Source: Hygrocybe punicea
Lineage: Eukaryota > Basidiomycota > Agaricomycetes > Agaricales > Hygrophoraceae
NCBI GenBank assembly: GCA_963556145.1
Contig: OY744470.1
Coordinates: 620,001-684,000, forward strand
Length of the DNA stretch: 64,000 bases
Reading direction: 5' to 3'
The translations under genes and the position numbers were made by a program. Below are positions 1 through 11,013 of the stretch, piece after piece. The number at the start of each line of letters is the position of its first letter. Positions within the stretch are counted from its first letter, which is position 1. The notes beneath the pieces are model-generated. The model worked only from the letters and a program-made list of their open reading frames with translations. It did no database searches and was not told the DNA's origin.

Positions 1-3000
1 TAATGCTCAGCATGCACAGCACCATCTAATTCTTTTAAAACATAAGTTCCTCTTCTTGTTTGTCTGACAACTTCATATGGGCCAAGGTAACGAGGGTCTG
101 TCTTGAATTTTCCTATAGTCATCTCCAAACGACTATTATATACTAGAACTAGTTCTCCTGGCTGATAATCACGTTTCTGCAATCGTCTATGAAATCTCTG
201 ATCAAATTGCAATTTAGATATGAAGCGAGCCTGTTTAAGCACAGCTGCTGCTTTATCAATATCTTCTTGATGTCTTCCAAGCTGACGTATGCGGAGTGCT
301 AACAAATCTGATGTAGAAAGTCCTGAGCAAAAACCTTCAACCATAAATGTGGCTTCTGTTAGGTCAAAGGGAAGTATAGGATGGGTGCCATGGAGTAGAT
401 AATAAGGTGAGTATCCAGTAACACTGCTGACTGTAATTCGGTCTGCAAATGATGCTAACTCTACATGCTTGTGCCAATTCTTGATTTTTCCAGTCTTATC
501 TTTTTCACAAGACTTAACGATAGCTTCACATAGAGTAAAATGTCCTCTTTCTACTACACCATTTGCATGCTTATTGTAGGGTGATATGCGAACTTGAGGA
601 ATTCCTAGTCTTCTAAGCAGAGACTCAAATGCTCCTTTGACTTCTCCTCCATTATCAGTAACTATATGTTCAATGGCACCATAGCGACAATAGATCTGTT
701 CCCAGAAAAATTTTGCTAAGTTGTGTGAATTGTTTGATCTTAGAGCTTTTACTTCAGTTGCTCCTGATAAATCATCACGTGCTGCTACAATGAAATGGTA
801 GCCTCCTGAAGGTGGCATAAACATCACATCAATGTATACCTTTTGAAAAATTGCTGTAGGGGTAGAAATTGTAGGGGAAATTTCGATTTTCTTCAAGCTC
901 CTAATTTGACACTGATGACATGATGAAATGTGGTAATGGACATCTGCTCTGAGATGAGGCCAAAAAAATCGAAGTTTGACTAAGTCAAACACAGCTTGTT
1001 CTCCTTTATGACCTAGGTTTTCATGAGCTTGAGTGAGAATAGCAATTCTTTTCTTTGCATTCATAATCACTAATGAAGGCATTTTTTGGCCATTTCTTCT
1101 AAAGAGTTTATTATCTTTTAAATAAAATTGTCCAGTTTTCTTCAGAAATCTTCTTCTTGCCTGCAAGGTATCTGTTGAAGGCATTTCCAATGTGGATAAA
1201 AAATGTTTTACTTGAATGAGTATCTTGTCCTGTTGTAATTTAATTTCATTATTTGAAGGGAGTGTGGTAGCCTTGTATGGCAATTTGGTAGGGACAGTGA
1301 AGCTAAATTTTCTTATTTCATGTGGATCAGGAACATGAACAAGCAAGGCAATATCATCTAGCCATGAATCATCACGCTCTTCAATTTCTTCATTATCTGC
1401 AAGCTCTCTGCAAGAAAGTGCATCTGGTCCCCTAAACTGGGTTGCAGGTACATGAATAAGCTTGAAGTCAAATAATAAAATTCCTTGAATCCATCTGTTT
1501 ATGGCCGCATTGGGCTGTAAATCCGGTTCATTGAGCATGCCTTTTATAAACTTGGCATCTACCTCTATATGTAGATTCTTTATTCCTATTAAATACAGTC
1601 TCCAGTGGCGTAATGCGCGGTATAGTCCATATAACTCCAGTTTTGGCTGTGAATATCTGGATTCTCTTTCACTCATTGGTATTGAACCATATCTAGCAGG
1701 GCGACGATTTCCATTTTCATCTTCTTGTGATAAAATAAAACCTGCAGCAATATGGCTACTGTCTACTGATAAATATGTGGGTCTATCTGATGTATAATCA
1801 ATAGAGCGGAGTGCAGGTGCTGAAGAAACCTTTTCTTTCAATGCCTGGAAAGCTGCTTGTCTTCTTTCATCCCATATAAACTCTGCTCCTTTATGGAATA
1901 ACTCTGCTAGTGGCTTGGCTAGTGCAGAATAATTTTCTATCCAAATGCGAACTGTTCCACAGAGACCTAGGAAGCCTCTAACATCCTTGGGTAGTCCAAA
2001 ACCTTTTGTACTCTACTATCATCAGGACAACGTCCTTCTGGAGTGCATTTCTGTCCTATGATCACAACACTTGAGCAGCAAAGTTGTGTCTTCTTAGCTG
2101 ATATTGTCATTCCTGCACAAGCAAGGCGATGCATAATGCGATGTACATCTTGAGCGTGCTCCCAAATAAACCTTCTGATTCCTGGATTATCTAGCAAAAC
2201 TTCTGGTCTTCCATCTTGATCAGGATAAATGGAAGAAGGTCCTTTTATAGGTAAATCATCAATGAAGCTATTTGCAGTATGAGGGATTTCATCTTGAAGG
2301 ATGAAGCACATACAACGTTGGAATTCTGCAGGTGAATTTGTGAATCCAGTGGGAAGTGATGTGAGACGAAGTAATCCCAGTGGTGTCATGAATGCAGTGA
2401 GGTCACGAGATGTAGGATGTACTTTCCTAGCATCAAATCCCCATAGTAAATTGAAGACTGTATAGCATTGGCGACCAGCGAAAGGTTCTACAAATTCATC
2501 TAGTATTGGAGGAAGGCCTGCATTATGTATTGTAACTGCATTGAGAGGTTGCAAATCATGGACTATATGAAGTTTTCCATCCTTCTTGCTTACACAGAAC
2601 CATCTTGACCTATAAGAGGATTGACTTGGTTCATATACACCAGCATCTATTTTTCTCTTCAAAACATCCATGACTTTTTCTCTAAGTCCTGGTGGTATAG
2701 GAATATTTCAAAATGCCCAGGGTACATGTGGGACAGTAGGGATGATGTATGGTGAAAAGTAAGATTCCTTAAGTGTGCCTCTTTCAGTATCTTCAAAGCC
2801 AATAGCATCTTGGTCAAGTGACAAGAGGTGAGTAAATAATCTTTCTTCTTCTGGCCAAAGAAATCCATCATTGTTTATCTTGAGTATCTTTAGACGTTCG
2901 GATGTAAGCTTCTCTGTAGGTATGAAGTCTGGTGGTATCATAGGAAGTGGTGGTAATGTGGAAAGAGGGTCATAGGGAAATTTCCTTGTAACACGTGCAT

Positions 3001-3895
3001 CTTCTGGAAAGGTTCCAGGGACAGTATTTATTTTCTTGTCCACTCTTTTGTAAGCTGTAAGTGTTAATGGATATCCTTGACTGTCTGTTTCTTCACAAGG
3101 GAATATGAGAATGTCTCCTTCTTCACATATTAATGTTCCTTCTCCTATAATGTAGTAATAGTCTGCTTCTTCTGAGGCACTTTCTTGCTTATTTGGTACT
3201 TCATTAAGATTGTAATCTTGATTGTCTTCATCTTCTGGGTAGACTAAAATAGGCATAGTTGTTTCTTGGCTATCCTTAATAATCTCATAGTATACACTGA
3301 ATTGTTCTAGTGGCTTATCTTCATGCTTAGAATTTTGAGGGTCCTCTTCATACAGTCTGACAGAAGTTATATTTGTCAGTTCAGTTTGTTTGTACACAGG
3401 TATACTAGAGCTGGCTAAGGATGTCAAATCCTGAATAGTCTGTGAAAATATAAACTTGTACACTATCACATCAAGTAATAAAATGTAGTACAGACAGATA
3501 TAAAGAAGAGAGGTTTGACATAGGGGCAAAAATATTGTTACAAGAGTAAACAAATCACTGAGTAATTGTGGACTTGAGATATTTGGGAGGATCAAAATAT
3601 CCTTCCTTAAGCAAATCTGCCACTGCTTCAGGGCGGCGAAAGCGCATATCCAAGACTGCATTGATAGCATCAGAGAGTAACATGCGGCGATTGGAGCAAA
3701 AGATGATGGAGGAATTTTTGAGGAAGGTGATTTCTTCTTCTTCAAGGAGAGGGTTTGACTCTGTGAAGTGAAGGGGCCTAAAATGCTCTGTTGCAGGTTC
3801 AGGTAGTCCTTCAGAAACTCCTTCTTCCAGAAACCGAAATAGTAAGCATTTGTGGTTGAAATAATAGCGGACTGGGTCATTTGAAGGCCTTTCAT
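1..3895 (-). pseudogene. pol (pre-RT, RT, RNase H, integrase) of Gypsy element A, disrupted
   Basis: The pol frame is open from 3895 to 2708, where TGA interrupts it just before the RT core. The frame resumes with ATG at 2671 and carries RT (VSKKDGK, TSLPTGFTNSP, FIDD) to 1967. There it meets a stop because of a one-base frame change near 1990. RNase H, the HHCC zinc finger and integrase core continue in the next frame to base 1. In RT motif A the codon expected to encode the first catalytic Asp is AAT (Asn), inside VFNLLWGF. All three lesions are shared with copy B. The enzyme would copy element RNA into DNA, but this copy cannot make a full, active Pol. The protein is truncated at the window edge. 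Confidence 0.9.
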
Positions 3896-6800
3896 TGATG
3901 AGGGCCCTCCAGTCAGGGGTGGCTAGCTTGAATCCAATTCTGCGAATGCCTTCAACCAGGGATCCTCTAATAGCTTTGAGGAAACTGATGTGAACATCAA
4001 ATGTAGACATGTGGTCTGGCTCAGCTGTTAAGATTCTTGCAGCAGCTAAGTCCTGATGAGAGGAGCCAGCATTGGAGATGGTGAAGGAATACACTTGAAT
4101 GGGTGATTGAGGGCGAATAGGAGGTGCTTCCATGCGAAGCTGAGTGAGTAGATTGGATTCTGGATATAATGGGCCTGATCTGACACTGAATGGGGATCTG
4201 GGATCCTTGGAGGGAGGTAAGGGCGAAATGCGTTCTCCTGCATTTAAGGCATTGGCACGATCAAATGGGAGTCTGGCATATTCATCAGAGGGGGTATTGA
4301 TTTCCTCACCCTCTGGCAAGGACCAAGTATTGTCTGAGACAGGTGGCAATTGTAACAAGGGTATATCTTCAAGTGGGGGTGTTGTAGGCGAAAGCGATAT
4401 CAAGCCTGGAGGGGAATCTAGTGGCTGCTGGGCTTCTTCAATGGCCTGACTGAGGTCTGAATTAAATTCTGTTATTGCTTCTGAGTCTGGGGAATCAGAC
4501 CTAGTCCAAGCGAACCATTCTAATTCTTCATCTGAGTCTGTGTCCATGGATTCATCAGAAGATGAATTAATGTCCTCAGAAGAGGACACACTGATAGGTC
4601 TAGTCCTAGATCCAGGTTCCTGATAAGGCTGAGGTAGAGATGAATTTATGGAAGTGGTATGAGGAATAATGATGGTGAGTGGATCTGGTTTGGGGCTTAG
4701 GATCCTGACAGCCTTATTTTTAGAGTCACTCCCAGAATAAACAGAAGAAGATGATTGGGAATCTACAGACATAGAAGTATCTTTAATATCTATGTATTTA
4801 TTTGAAGAATATAAATAATCATCACTATTATTATTTAAATCTGGCACAATGTTCTCAAATATGGGAGACTTAGGAGAATATTCTAAATCACCATATAAAT
4901 CTTCAAAAGACATAGAAGGGGAGCTAGAGACTAAAGGTACAAAATTTTCACTACTATTAAAAGGAGTAAAAGGGGGAGTAGGCAAATAAGAAGTAGCAGG
5001 GAACCAAATGTCTCCTACATCGGAACCAGGGGTGGCATGGTTGGAGACGTCTGATAAGAGGTCTGGATCGCTGGGGGGCCAGGAAATCGGCTCGCATCCA
5101 AATTCGGCATGGGGAGGAGGTGGAAAGGTGTAATTTACCTTGGCATGGGTGTAAAGCATGCGGGGTGGTTCGAGCATGACAGGGTTGATGTATCTAACCT
5201 GGCCAACGGGCCAGTCCCAGTCGTCATCAGCAGGAAAAACGAATTCGGGGGTTTTCGCGGAAGTGGGGTAGTGATTGATGAGACCGGGCGAGGTGTCGCG
5301 TAAGTGGGCATCCAGCGGCATATTGAGACCAGGTGGGAGTCCGTGGTCATAAACGAGCGCCACCGGGGCGCTATGTTCATGATTTGCCGGTATATAGTTA
5401 GTGGATTCGAGGAGGGGTGCAACTAATGGCGTGCACAGAGAAGTGGGGATAATAACATCGAGGGGGTCACTATCAGAGATGGCGTTGTGGCCGTTCATGG
5501 GTTCTGTGTGTATTGCGAGCTGGACGGTGGCCGCCGGGGCCATAGAATTGTCAAAAGAAAGCTTTTTTGTGAGTGAGGTAAAATCCGGGCATTTTTCGTG
5601 AGTGGGGTGCCTAGTACACACCGTGCAACCTGGCCATTCTACTTCCCCTTCATCACCTGCCTCATATCCATCATGATCTGTATGTTCAAACGGGTCGCGG
5701 CTGATGTCGAGGGCGGAATGGTGAATGGTGTTGGTGGGGGCCGTTGAGTGGACTTCGGATCCCCAGAAATGCAAGAAATTGTTGTCCATGGTCGCGGAAA
5801 GGTCCGTGGTACCGTCTGCGAGGGTCGAGGCATTTTCCGGAGGCGTGGTAGTAGTCAGGGAGGGGCATCTACGGCCACGCTCTGTGTACTGTAGTGGAAG
5901 TCGTTTATCAGTGAATGAGTTGAGTGGGATTTTTCCCACCTTGTAGTCCCATTCCCAGCCTTCGATTGGGCTCCAACCGTGTGCCTCATTGTTGACCAAC
6001 AACGATTCGCGGTCGTCCTCGCCAGTGAGCATGATAGCAGGGACAGAAGAGCCAACCGTGGGAATCCGCGTGACCGGTAAGTTAACAGGGTTACGGGGCG
6101 GTTCTAAGGGCGGAATAATGTCTCCGGGGCGCGTGCGAGGGTCATGAGTGGTCACTGGGAAAGAATAAAAGTCCTCTATGTAAGGAGGAGGGACAGGGGG
6201 AGGAGAAAAGTTCTCCTCAGTAGAAGGGTTAGCAAAGGGGTAAAATTGAAAAACTAAATGTCCCATCCTTAAAGAGGGGGGGACACTTGGAGAATTTATT
6301 GTAGCTAGGGAAGCATTTAACAAAATTCCGTGCTCAAAAGGAACACCAAGGGAATCAATCCCCGGAGAAAGCCTATATCCTACAGTGGCAGCAATCAAAA
6401 ATTTACTTAAATGGGGAGATTGGTAATCAAGGGAATTTCCCAAAAAGGAAGTGATAAGTTGGCCAGCATCTGGATGACCATTGGAGTGGATCCCTTCTAC
6501 AGGGAGAGGAAGAGGGTGGTTATTGATCATAAAAGGTGGGATCTGGGGGGTTTGTGCAGCAGACATGGCTACCGTCTCTCCCATTTCTTCAGAGTTTTTA
6601 TAGCAATTCCTATCTAAATTTCCCTGGTGTGAAAATCCATTTCTTATCTTTCTCCTTTTAGAAAATTCAGATTCTTCATTGTTCATGTCATCACAATGGT
6701 CTATGGACAATGCAAAAAGTTTCGAGCCATCATATGCATTTTTGGGGATATTGAAGCATAAGATACTTTTATCTCCTTTTACTTCACACTTATCCTTATC

Positions 6801-9539
6801 CAAATAAGGCTTATCCTGTAAGCATGTAATCATTTCAGTAAAATAATTCGGTTTAAGCGGAGTTTGAAATTGCAGATTATAGCGGACTAATGCCTTATTT
6901 TGTTCATAAGACTTAGTTAAAGGAATTGTAGTGGTTTCTTCAAGTTCCATAGGTAAAGTGCATAAATAGGATGTTGAGGCATGGGCAGTAGTAGCTCCTC
7001 TGATGTGATTAACTTGAGAATGGTTTGGTGTGACCATTAGTTCAAATCTATTTGTCAAATCTTCAGGATTCTTGAATACTAAATATGTACCATCTATTCT
7101 TTCATCAATAGAAACATAGTTGTCTCTTTGCCATGGTCTTCCAAGTAATAAATCAAATGGCACTGTCTCTCCTATATAAAGATTGGCATAAGTGAGGATA
7201 CCACCACAAGTCAATGGAACTTCTGAGACTAATCCTTTTAATGTTCCTTCACCTCCATTAGCATCATTCATTGTGAGAATTTTTCCTACATCCATAGGTC
7301 TTTGGATAATTTCTTTCCAGACTCTTTTACTAATCACATTTAACTGGGATCCAGTGTCAATGATGGCTTCAATAGGTCTTCTATCACATTCCATCTGAAG
7401 CCTGATTAACACTCCACGATCCTTGGTTATGAATGAACTTGCAATGGCAGATACCTTTGCATTCTTTCTCTTTATCATGTCTGTTAATTGCTCAGATAGC
7501 TCCTTGGAAGAAGCTAATACTTCACGAACGCGCAGGGTAACTGGTGTGTCAAGGATTTGATTGACAACTTGAGTTTCTCCAATATTGACTGAAATTTCAG
7601 ATTGTCTGGGAGTGGGCTTTGGACGAGTTATGGCATTATGTCTTTCAGCCATGATCTTGTTCTTATCTATGTTTGCCTTGTGTCCATGTATATGAGTCTT
7701 TGCTGGCTTGATTAGAGAAGGATCTATCATCTCCACATCTGAATCTGTGTCTGAAGGAATATGTATTGGGGTTCTTATATCCATGAGAACAGGTTTCTTT
7801 GCATGCAGTTCTTCTGTAGGATGGAATGGGTTTGTCTTCTTGAGAGCAAAGGGTAATGGTGCAGGTATATGTGCTTGAGCTCGCTTCTGTGCTGAAAGAG
7901 GGCCGGGTTTGACTGGGCTTTTAGGAATGGGTGGCAGTACTGTGTTGGGCCTTATATTCTCTTTTCCTTTGGCTTTAATACCTGTGGGAGGATATACTCC
8001 ATCTAATACTTCCTTCCTTGCTGCACCAATTTTCTGTGGTCCTCTGACTGCAGGCAGGATTTGTATTTCTTCTTCCTTGATTGTAGGTATAGTATATGCT
8101 TCAAAATCTTCTTCAGCATCAGATTGATAGTAATCAGAGAATTGATCATGTAATACATAGAAGTGTGACTGGACATTGCTGGCCTTTTCAGCTACATGTC
8201 TATCAATTGCTTGTACAAATGTCTCACCCATATTTCTGCGAATTATTGAGCCATCTGGATAAACAATCCTTCCAAGACCATCCTTGGTTATCTTGCCTGT
8301 CTTGAGTAATTCATTGATTTGGAAACATGTTTGCATTCCATGTCCTTGTCCTCCACAACCATAGCAGGTCATGGGTCCTCTTGGTTCATTGGAAGGAGTG
8401 AATGAATTGGTAGGGGTAAACGAACTAGTAGAAGGGTTTGGTGGAAGGCCAACACTATTGGCAACTGAGATTTTGAAAGGGGGTCTTTGAGTTTGCTGTG
8501 ACTGTGTTTGCTTTTGCTGAGGTTGTTTCAGCTCAGGTGGGCTAATACAGTGAGCAATGTCTGGGTCTAGCTTCAAGGCTCTATAGTATGTTAGTCCATA
8601 CTTAATATCATCCAATGAGAGCTTTCCCATTTGCTTGATTAAAGACTCTACTTCATTCTGGTGTGATGATGATGTGGAGGTAGACTTCTTATCTGTCCCC
8701 TTCCTGCCATTATCTTTCTTCTCAGCCTCTTTCCTTACTGTCTTCTTAAATAGTTCATCATCTGAATCATATGCCTTCGATTTGAATGCCTTCTTCTTCT
8801 TGCTAGCTTTCTTTCTCTTGATGCAGGCTTCATAGTCACTATCTGTGTCATACTCTGATGAATCATCTGTATCAGAGTCTTCTGAAACAGAGTTGTCTAG
8901 TCTTCCTGGTATATCTGAATCTGAATCTGCTAGGTTCATGTCAAACCGATTCCTTTCAAATAGAGTTTCTGCAACTTTAATGACATCTTTCATAGGGAAT
9001 GGAGATGTGACATCTAAAGGTGTTGATCCAGTGTTGAGACATGTCTCAATGATATGTCTAAGGTTCTTGTTGATTCCATGCCAGAAGTATGCAGCCTTTT
9101 CATCTGCAGAGATCTTCTTCTTGCTCTCTAACCATCCTGCAATAGTAATGAACCTGCGTTCATATTGCTTCCATTTGGTGAGAGTTCTGATCTGCTTAAG
9201 TTTCCAAATGCGTGCAAGGGTCATAAGATCTCTAACAATGTATCTTGTTTCCTTTAGGGCAGCATCAAAGTAGCGAGTAATATCTTTCTCAAGAGTATTC
9301 CAGTCCTGGGATATGTAACTTTCCAGGGCTTCAATGAGCTTGACTACTTTAGTGGAGCAGTAATCTACAATCCTTTCACATTTCTCTTTATCAGAAACAG
9401 CATAGGATTTGCACATTTGATTGTAATGCCTTAAGAATCTCTTGACTTCTTCATAGCTTCCTTTGAATTCAGCTGGGGCAGACTTCTGCCCTAGTAGGGG
9501 CATCATGTCTGGGGTACGAGTACTGGTGCTTGTAGACAT
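3555..9539 (-). CDS. Gag-protease polyprotein of Gypsy element A (1994 aa)
   Basis: This is one uninterrupted frame from ATG at 9539. Residues about 1-200 look like a retrotransposon Gag/capsid region. Residues about 205-295 are Ser/Asp- and Lys-rich with basic clusters (KRKKASKKKK). A CCHC zinc knuckle (CYGCGGQGHGMQTC) lies near residue 390. An aspartic protease follows, with DTGS near residue 726 and LLLGRPW near 796. After the protease the same frame runs on for about 1190 residues of Pro/Ser/Asp-rich, probably disordered sequence and a more structured last 180 residues. No known domain is recognised there. Pol lies in the +1 frame and overlaps the last 340 nt, so Pol would need a +1 frameshift or splicing. 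Gag would form particles and bind RNA, and the protease would process the polyprotein. The ORF is intact, unlike pol. Length is far above a usual Gag-protease (roughly 400-800 aa). Confidence 0.9.
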   Translation of the reverse strand: MSTSTSTRTPDMMPLLGQKSAPAEFKGSYEEVKRFLRHYNQMCKSYAVSDKEKCERIVDYCSTKVVKLIEALESYISQDWNTLEKDITRYFDAALKETRYIVRDLMTLARIWKLKQIRTLTKWKQYERRFITIAGWLESKKKISADEKAAYFWHGINKNLRHIIETCLNTGSTPLDVTSPFPMKDVIKVAETLFERNRFDMNLADSDSDIPGRLDNSVSEDSDTDDSSEYDTDSDYEACIKRKKASKKKKAFKSKAYDSDDELFKKTVRKEAEKKDNGRKGTDKKSTSTSSSHQNEVESLIKQMGKLSLDDIKYGLTYYRALKLDPDIAHCISPPELKQPQQKQTQSQQTQRPPFKISVANSVGLPPNPSTSSFTPTNSFTPSNEPRGPMTCYGCGGQGHGMQTCFQINELLKTGKITKDGLGRIVYPDGSIIRRNMGETFVQAIDRHVAEKASNVQSHFYVLHDQFSDYYQSDAEEDFEAYTIPTIKEEEIQILPAVRGPQKIGAARKEVLDGVYPPTGIKAKGKENIRPNTVLPPIPKSPVKPGPLSAQKRAQAHIPAPLPFALKKTNPFHPTEELHAKKPVLMDIRTPIHIPSDTDSDVEMIDPSLIKPAKTHIHGHKANIDKNKIMAERHNAITRPKPTPRQSEISVNIGETQVVNQILDTPVTLRVREVLASSKELSEQLTDMIKRKNAKVSAIASSFITKDRGVLIRLQMECDRRPIEAIIDTGSQLNVISKRVWKEIIQRPMDVGKILTMNDANGGEGTLKGLVSEVPLTCGGILTYANLYIGETVPFDLLLGRPWQRDNYVSIDERIDGTYLVFKNPEDLTNRFELMVTPNHSQVNHIRGATTAHASTSYLCTLPMELEETTTIPLTKSYEQNKALVRYNLQFQTPLKPNYFTEMITCLQDKPYLDKDKCEVKGDKSILCFNIPKNAYDGSKLFALSIDHCDDMNNEESEFSKRRKIRNGFSHQGNLDRNCYKNSEEMGETVAMSAAQTPQIPPFMINNHPLPLPVEGIHSNGHPDAGQLITSFLGNSLDYQSPHLSKFLIAATVGYRLSPGIDSLGVPFEHGILLNASLATINSPSVPPSLRMGHLVFQFYPFANPSTEENFSPPPVPPPYIEDFYSFPVTTHDPRTRPGDIIPPLEPPRNPVNLPVTRIPTVGSSVPAIMLTGEDDRESLLVNNEAHGWSPIEGWEWDYKVGKIPLNSFTDKRLPLQYTERGRRCPSLTTTTPPENASTLADGTTDLSATMDNNFLHFWGSEVHSTAPTNTIHHSALDISRDPFEHTDHDGYEAGDEGEVEWPGCTVCTRHPTHEKCPDFTSLTKKLSFDNSMAPAATVQLAIHTEPMNGHNAISDSDPLDVIIPTSLCTPLVAPLLESTNYIPANHEHSAPVALVYDHGLPPGLNMPLDAHLRDTSPGLINHYPTSAKTPEFVFPADDDWDWPVGQVRYINPVMLEPPRMLYTHAKVNYTFPPPPHAEFGCEPISWPPSDPDLLSDVSNHATPGSDVGDIWFPATSYLPTPPFTPFNSSENFVPLVSSSPSMSFEDLYGDLEYSPKSPIFENIVPDLNNNSDDYLYSSNKYIDIKDTSMSVDSQSSSSVYSGSDSKNKAVRILSPKPDPLTIIIPHTTSINSSLPQPYQEPGSRTRPISVSSSEDINSSSDESMDTDSDEELEWFAWTRSDSPDSEAITEFNSDLSQAIEEAQQPLDSPPGLISLSPTTPPLEDIPLLQLPPVSDNTWSLPEGEEINTPSDEYARLPFDRANALNAGERISPLPPSKDPRSPFSVRSGPLYPESNLLTQLRMEAPPIRPQSPIQVYSFTISNAGSSHQDLAAARILTAEPDHMSTFDVHISFLKAIRGSLVEGIRRIGFKLATPDWRALINERPSNDPVRYYFNHKCLLFRFLEEGVSEGLPEPATEHFRPLHFTESNPLLEEEEITFLKNSSIIFCSNRRMLLSDAINAVLDMRFRRPEAVADLLKEGYFDPPKYLKSTITQ

Positions 9540-9590
9540 TGTATATTAGAGGTATAGAAATGCTTGGGTTATTTAAATTTAAAACTCCTT

Positions 9591-9603
9591 GCGGTGGGCT
9601 CCA
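9591..9603 (-). other. Putative tRNA primer-binding site of copy A
   Basis: Four bases inside the 5' LTR, the minus strand reads TGGAGCCCACCGC. A PBS beginning TGG next to the LTR is what priming by the CCA-3' end of a tRNA requires. I cannot name the tRNA without the host tRNA set. The Gag ATG follows at 9539, giving a leader of only about 68 nt between LTR and start codon. Confidence 0.6.
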
Positions 9604-9607
9604 ATTT

Positions 9608-11013
9608 TGTTATGTGAATGTTTGTTTCACCAAGAATTACCGGAGTTGACTTTGTTCAGGTACCTTCTTGTTGTTCGTGGGTTTTTAATATTTAAATAAC
9701 CTATCAGGAAGGGGTTTGTGGGTATATGTACTATATGAATCAATAGAATGTAATAGTGAGGTCTCTTCAATTAAGAATTGAGACTTTGAGTAGGGATGAA
9801 TAGCAATTGGGTGTGTGATGTACTGAAAATACTAATATTCACTACTGGAATATAAAAATATGAACTAATGAATACTGATAACAATATTCACCAGTTGAAT
9901 ATAGACTGTTTTGGCTACAGGGCCTATTCAATCAAGAGTATCTCTGGGTATTATAATATCTGACTTAAATCCGAAGCTTCAAATGCACATTGGCTACTAG
10001 TTCAGGGATATCTTTAATACCTTTTGAATACTCTGTTTTGTTTAGGATGAAACCTTAACCTTAGAAGTGTATCTATTTAAGATAAAACCTTAACCTTAGA
10101 AATGTATCTAGCTGACTAATGCTGACTAATGAATTGATTGGACTGAGTGAACTGGGTAAATTCTCCTTGATGACAAGGGGAACTCAGAGAATGATAGAAT
10201 AAGAGTGAACTAGACTGGATTGCAAGCACTAGCTACTACAATGAGTAACTACTAGTACTAAGAGAATGAGGGATCACACTGTGTGAACCCAACTAAGAGT
10301 GACTACTGAGTGGTGAGGGGGGAAATCCTACTGACTACTGGAATTTGGGGGCCCTATTTATACTGTTGGAGAACAATGGGGGACTGAGAACAATGGGAAA
10401 GTGAGAACAATAGGACTGAGTCATGAGAACAATGGATGGCATCAAAGAGGCTGTGAACAATGGGCTCTATCTCCATTTGGACTGTTTAGAACAATAGACT
10501 GCTCAGAACAATAGACCATTGTCTTTATGTGAGCAGAATATCACAATCACTCTCTGATGCATCCTATCTTATCATTATCTTATCATCCTCTTGTTCATAT
10601 CTTATCTAATCATTTCCCATCATCTAGCTAAGCCGCTTTTGATCAATACAAGTAAACAAGATCCGTAATCAATCCATTACTGCTAATATAGGTAACAATG
10701 CTAGTTGGGCTTGTCTCCTTGCACACGCAATACAGAGAAATATATAATAAATACTAATAAGTGGGGGATGTGCCTCTGTGCACCATACATAAACGGCTAA
10801 GTCTGGGCATTGCTAGTGAAGCCATAATAAATGATATAAAGGTAAGCATATATGCTATCTGTGTCTGTTCACTAGCATGCGTAATGTGGAAAGGCATAGA
10901 ATAAGTACTAATGAGTGTAGGTGTGCATCCATAGTGTTGCACTTAAATATCTAAGTCCGTGGTCCGATGGTAAACCCATGACATTACACCCAAAAACACT
11001 TGGGGTCATGACA
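9608..11013 (-). repeat. 5' LTR of copy A (1406 bp)
   Basis: On the minus strand the LTR starts TGTCATGACC and ends CATAACA, so it has short imperfect TG...CA inverted ends (TGTCATG / TGTTATG). It is exactly as long as the LTR of copies B and C. Aligning by eye I count about ten substitutions against copy B (about 0.7%), some of them at CpG sites (for example CGGACC here versus CAGACC in B, and GTGCATTT here versus GTGCGTTT in B). It contains a TATA box, an array of ATTGTTC motifs and a 35-bp tandem repeat. The short reading frames inside it are not considered genes. Confidence 0.93.
10355..10524 (-). promoter_or_regulatory. LTR promoter of copy A: TATA box plus array of TTGTTC motifs
   Basis: On the plus strand TATTTATA lies at 10355-10362, that is TATAAATA in the direction of transcription, followed by GGGCCCC. 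Upstream of it in the transcription sense (10370-10524) are seven GAACAAT motifs (ATTGTTC on the transcribed-sense strand), spaced roughly 15-40 bp apart. Such sites resemble the core bound by HMG-box factors (ACAAT / ATTGT). Position relative to the Gag ORF supports a promoter role. The factor is inferred. Confidence 0.6.

Larger units (their letters stand above)
1..11013 (-). mobile_element. Ty3/Gypsy LTR retrotransposon, copy A (5' two-thirds; runs off the left edge)
   Basis: Read on the minus strand, the order is 5' LTR (11013-9608), primer-binding site, Gag-protease ORF (9539-3555), then a pol region (RT, RNase H, integrase) that continues past base 1. Base 1 corresponds to about 41786 in copy B, so the missing part is the pol C-terminus, the 3' region and the 3' LTR. 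The part shared with copy B (1-4670 here, 37117-41786 there) looks nearly identical; I noticed only a CT/TC swap in the Gag-protease ORF. The 5 bases outside the LTR are CCGAG. Protease-RT-RNase H-integrase order is that of Ty3/Gypsy (Metaviridae-like) elements. Pol is disabled by an in-frame TGA, a frameshift and a catalytic substitution, so this copy is not autonomous. Confidence 0.93.
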
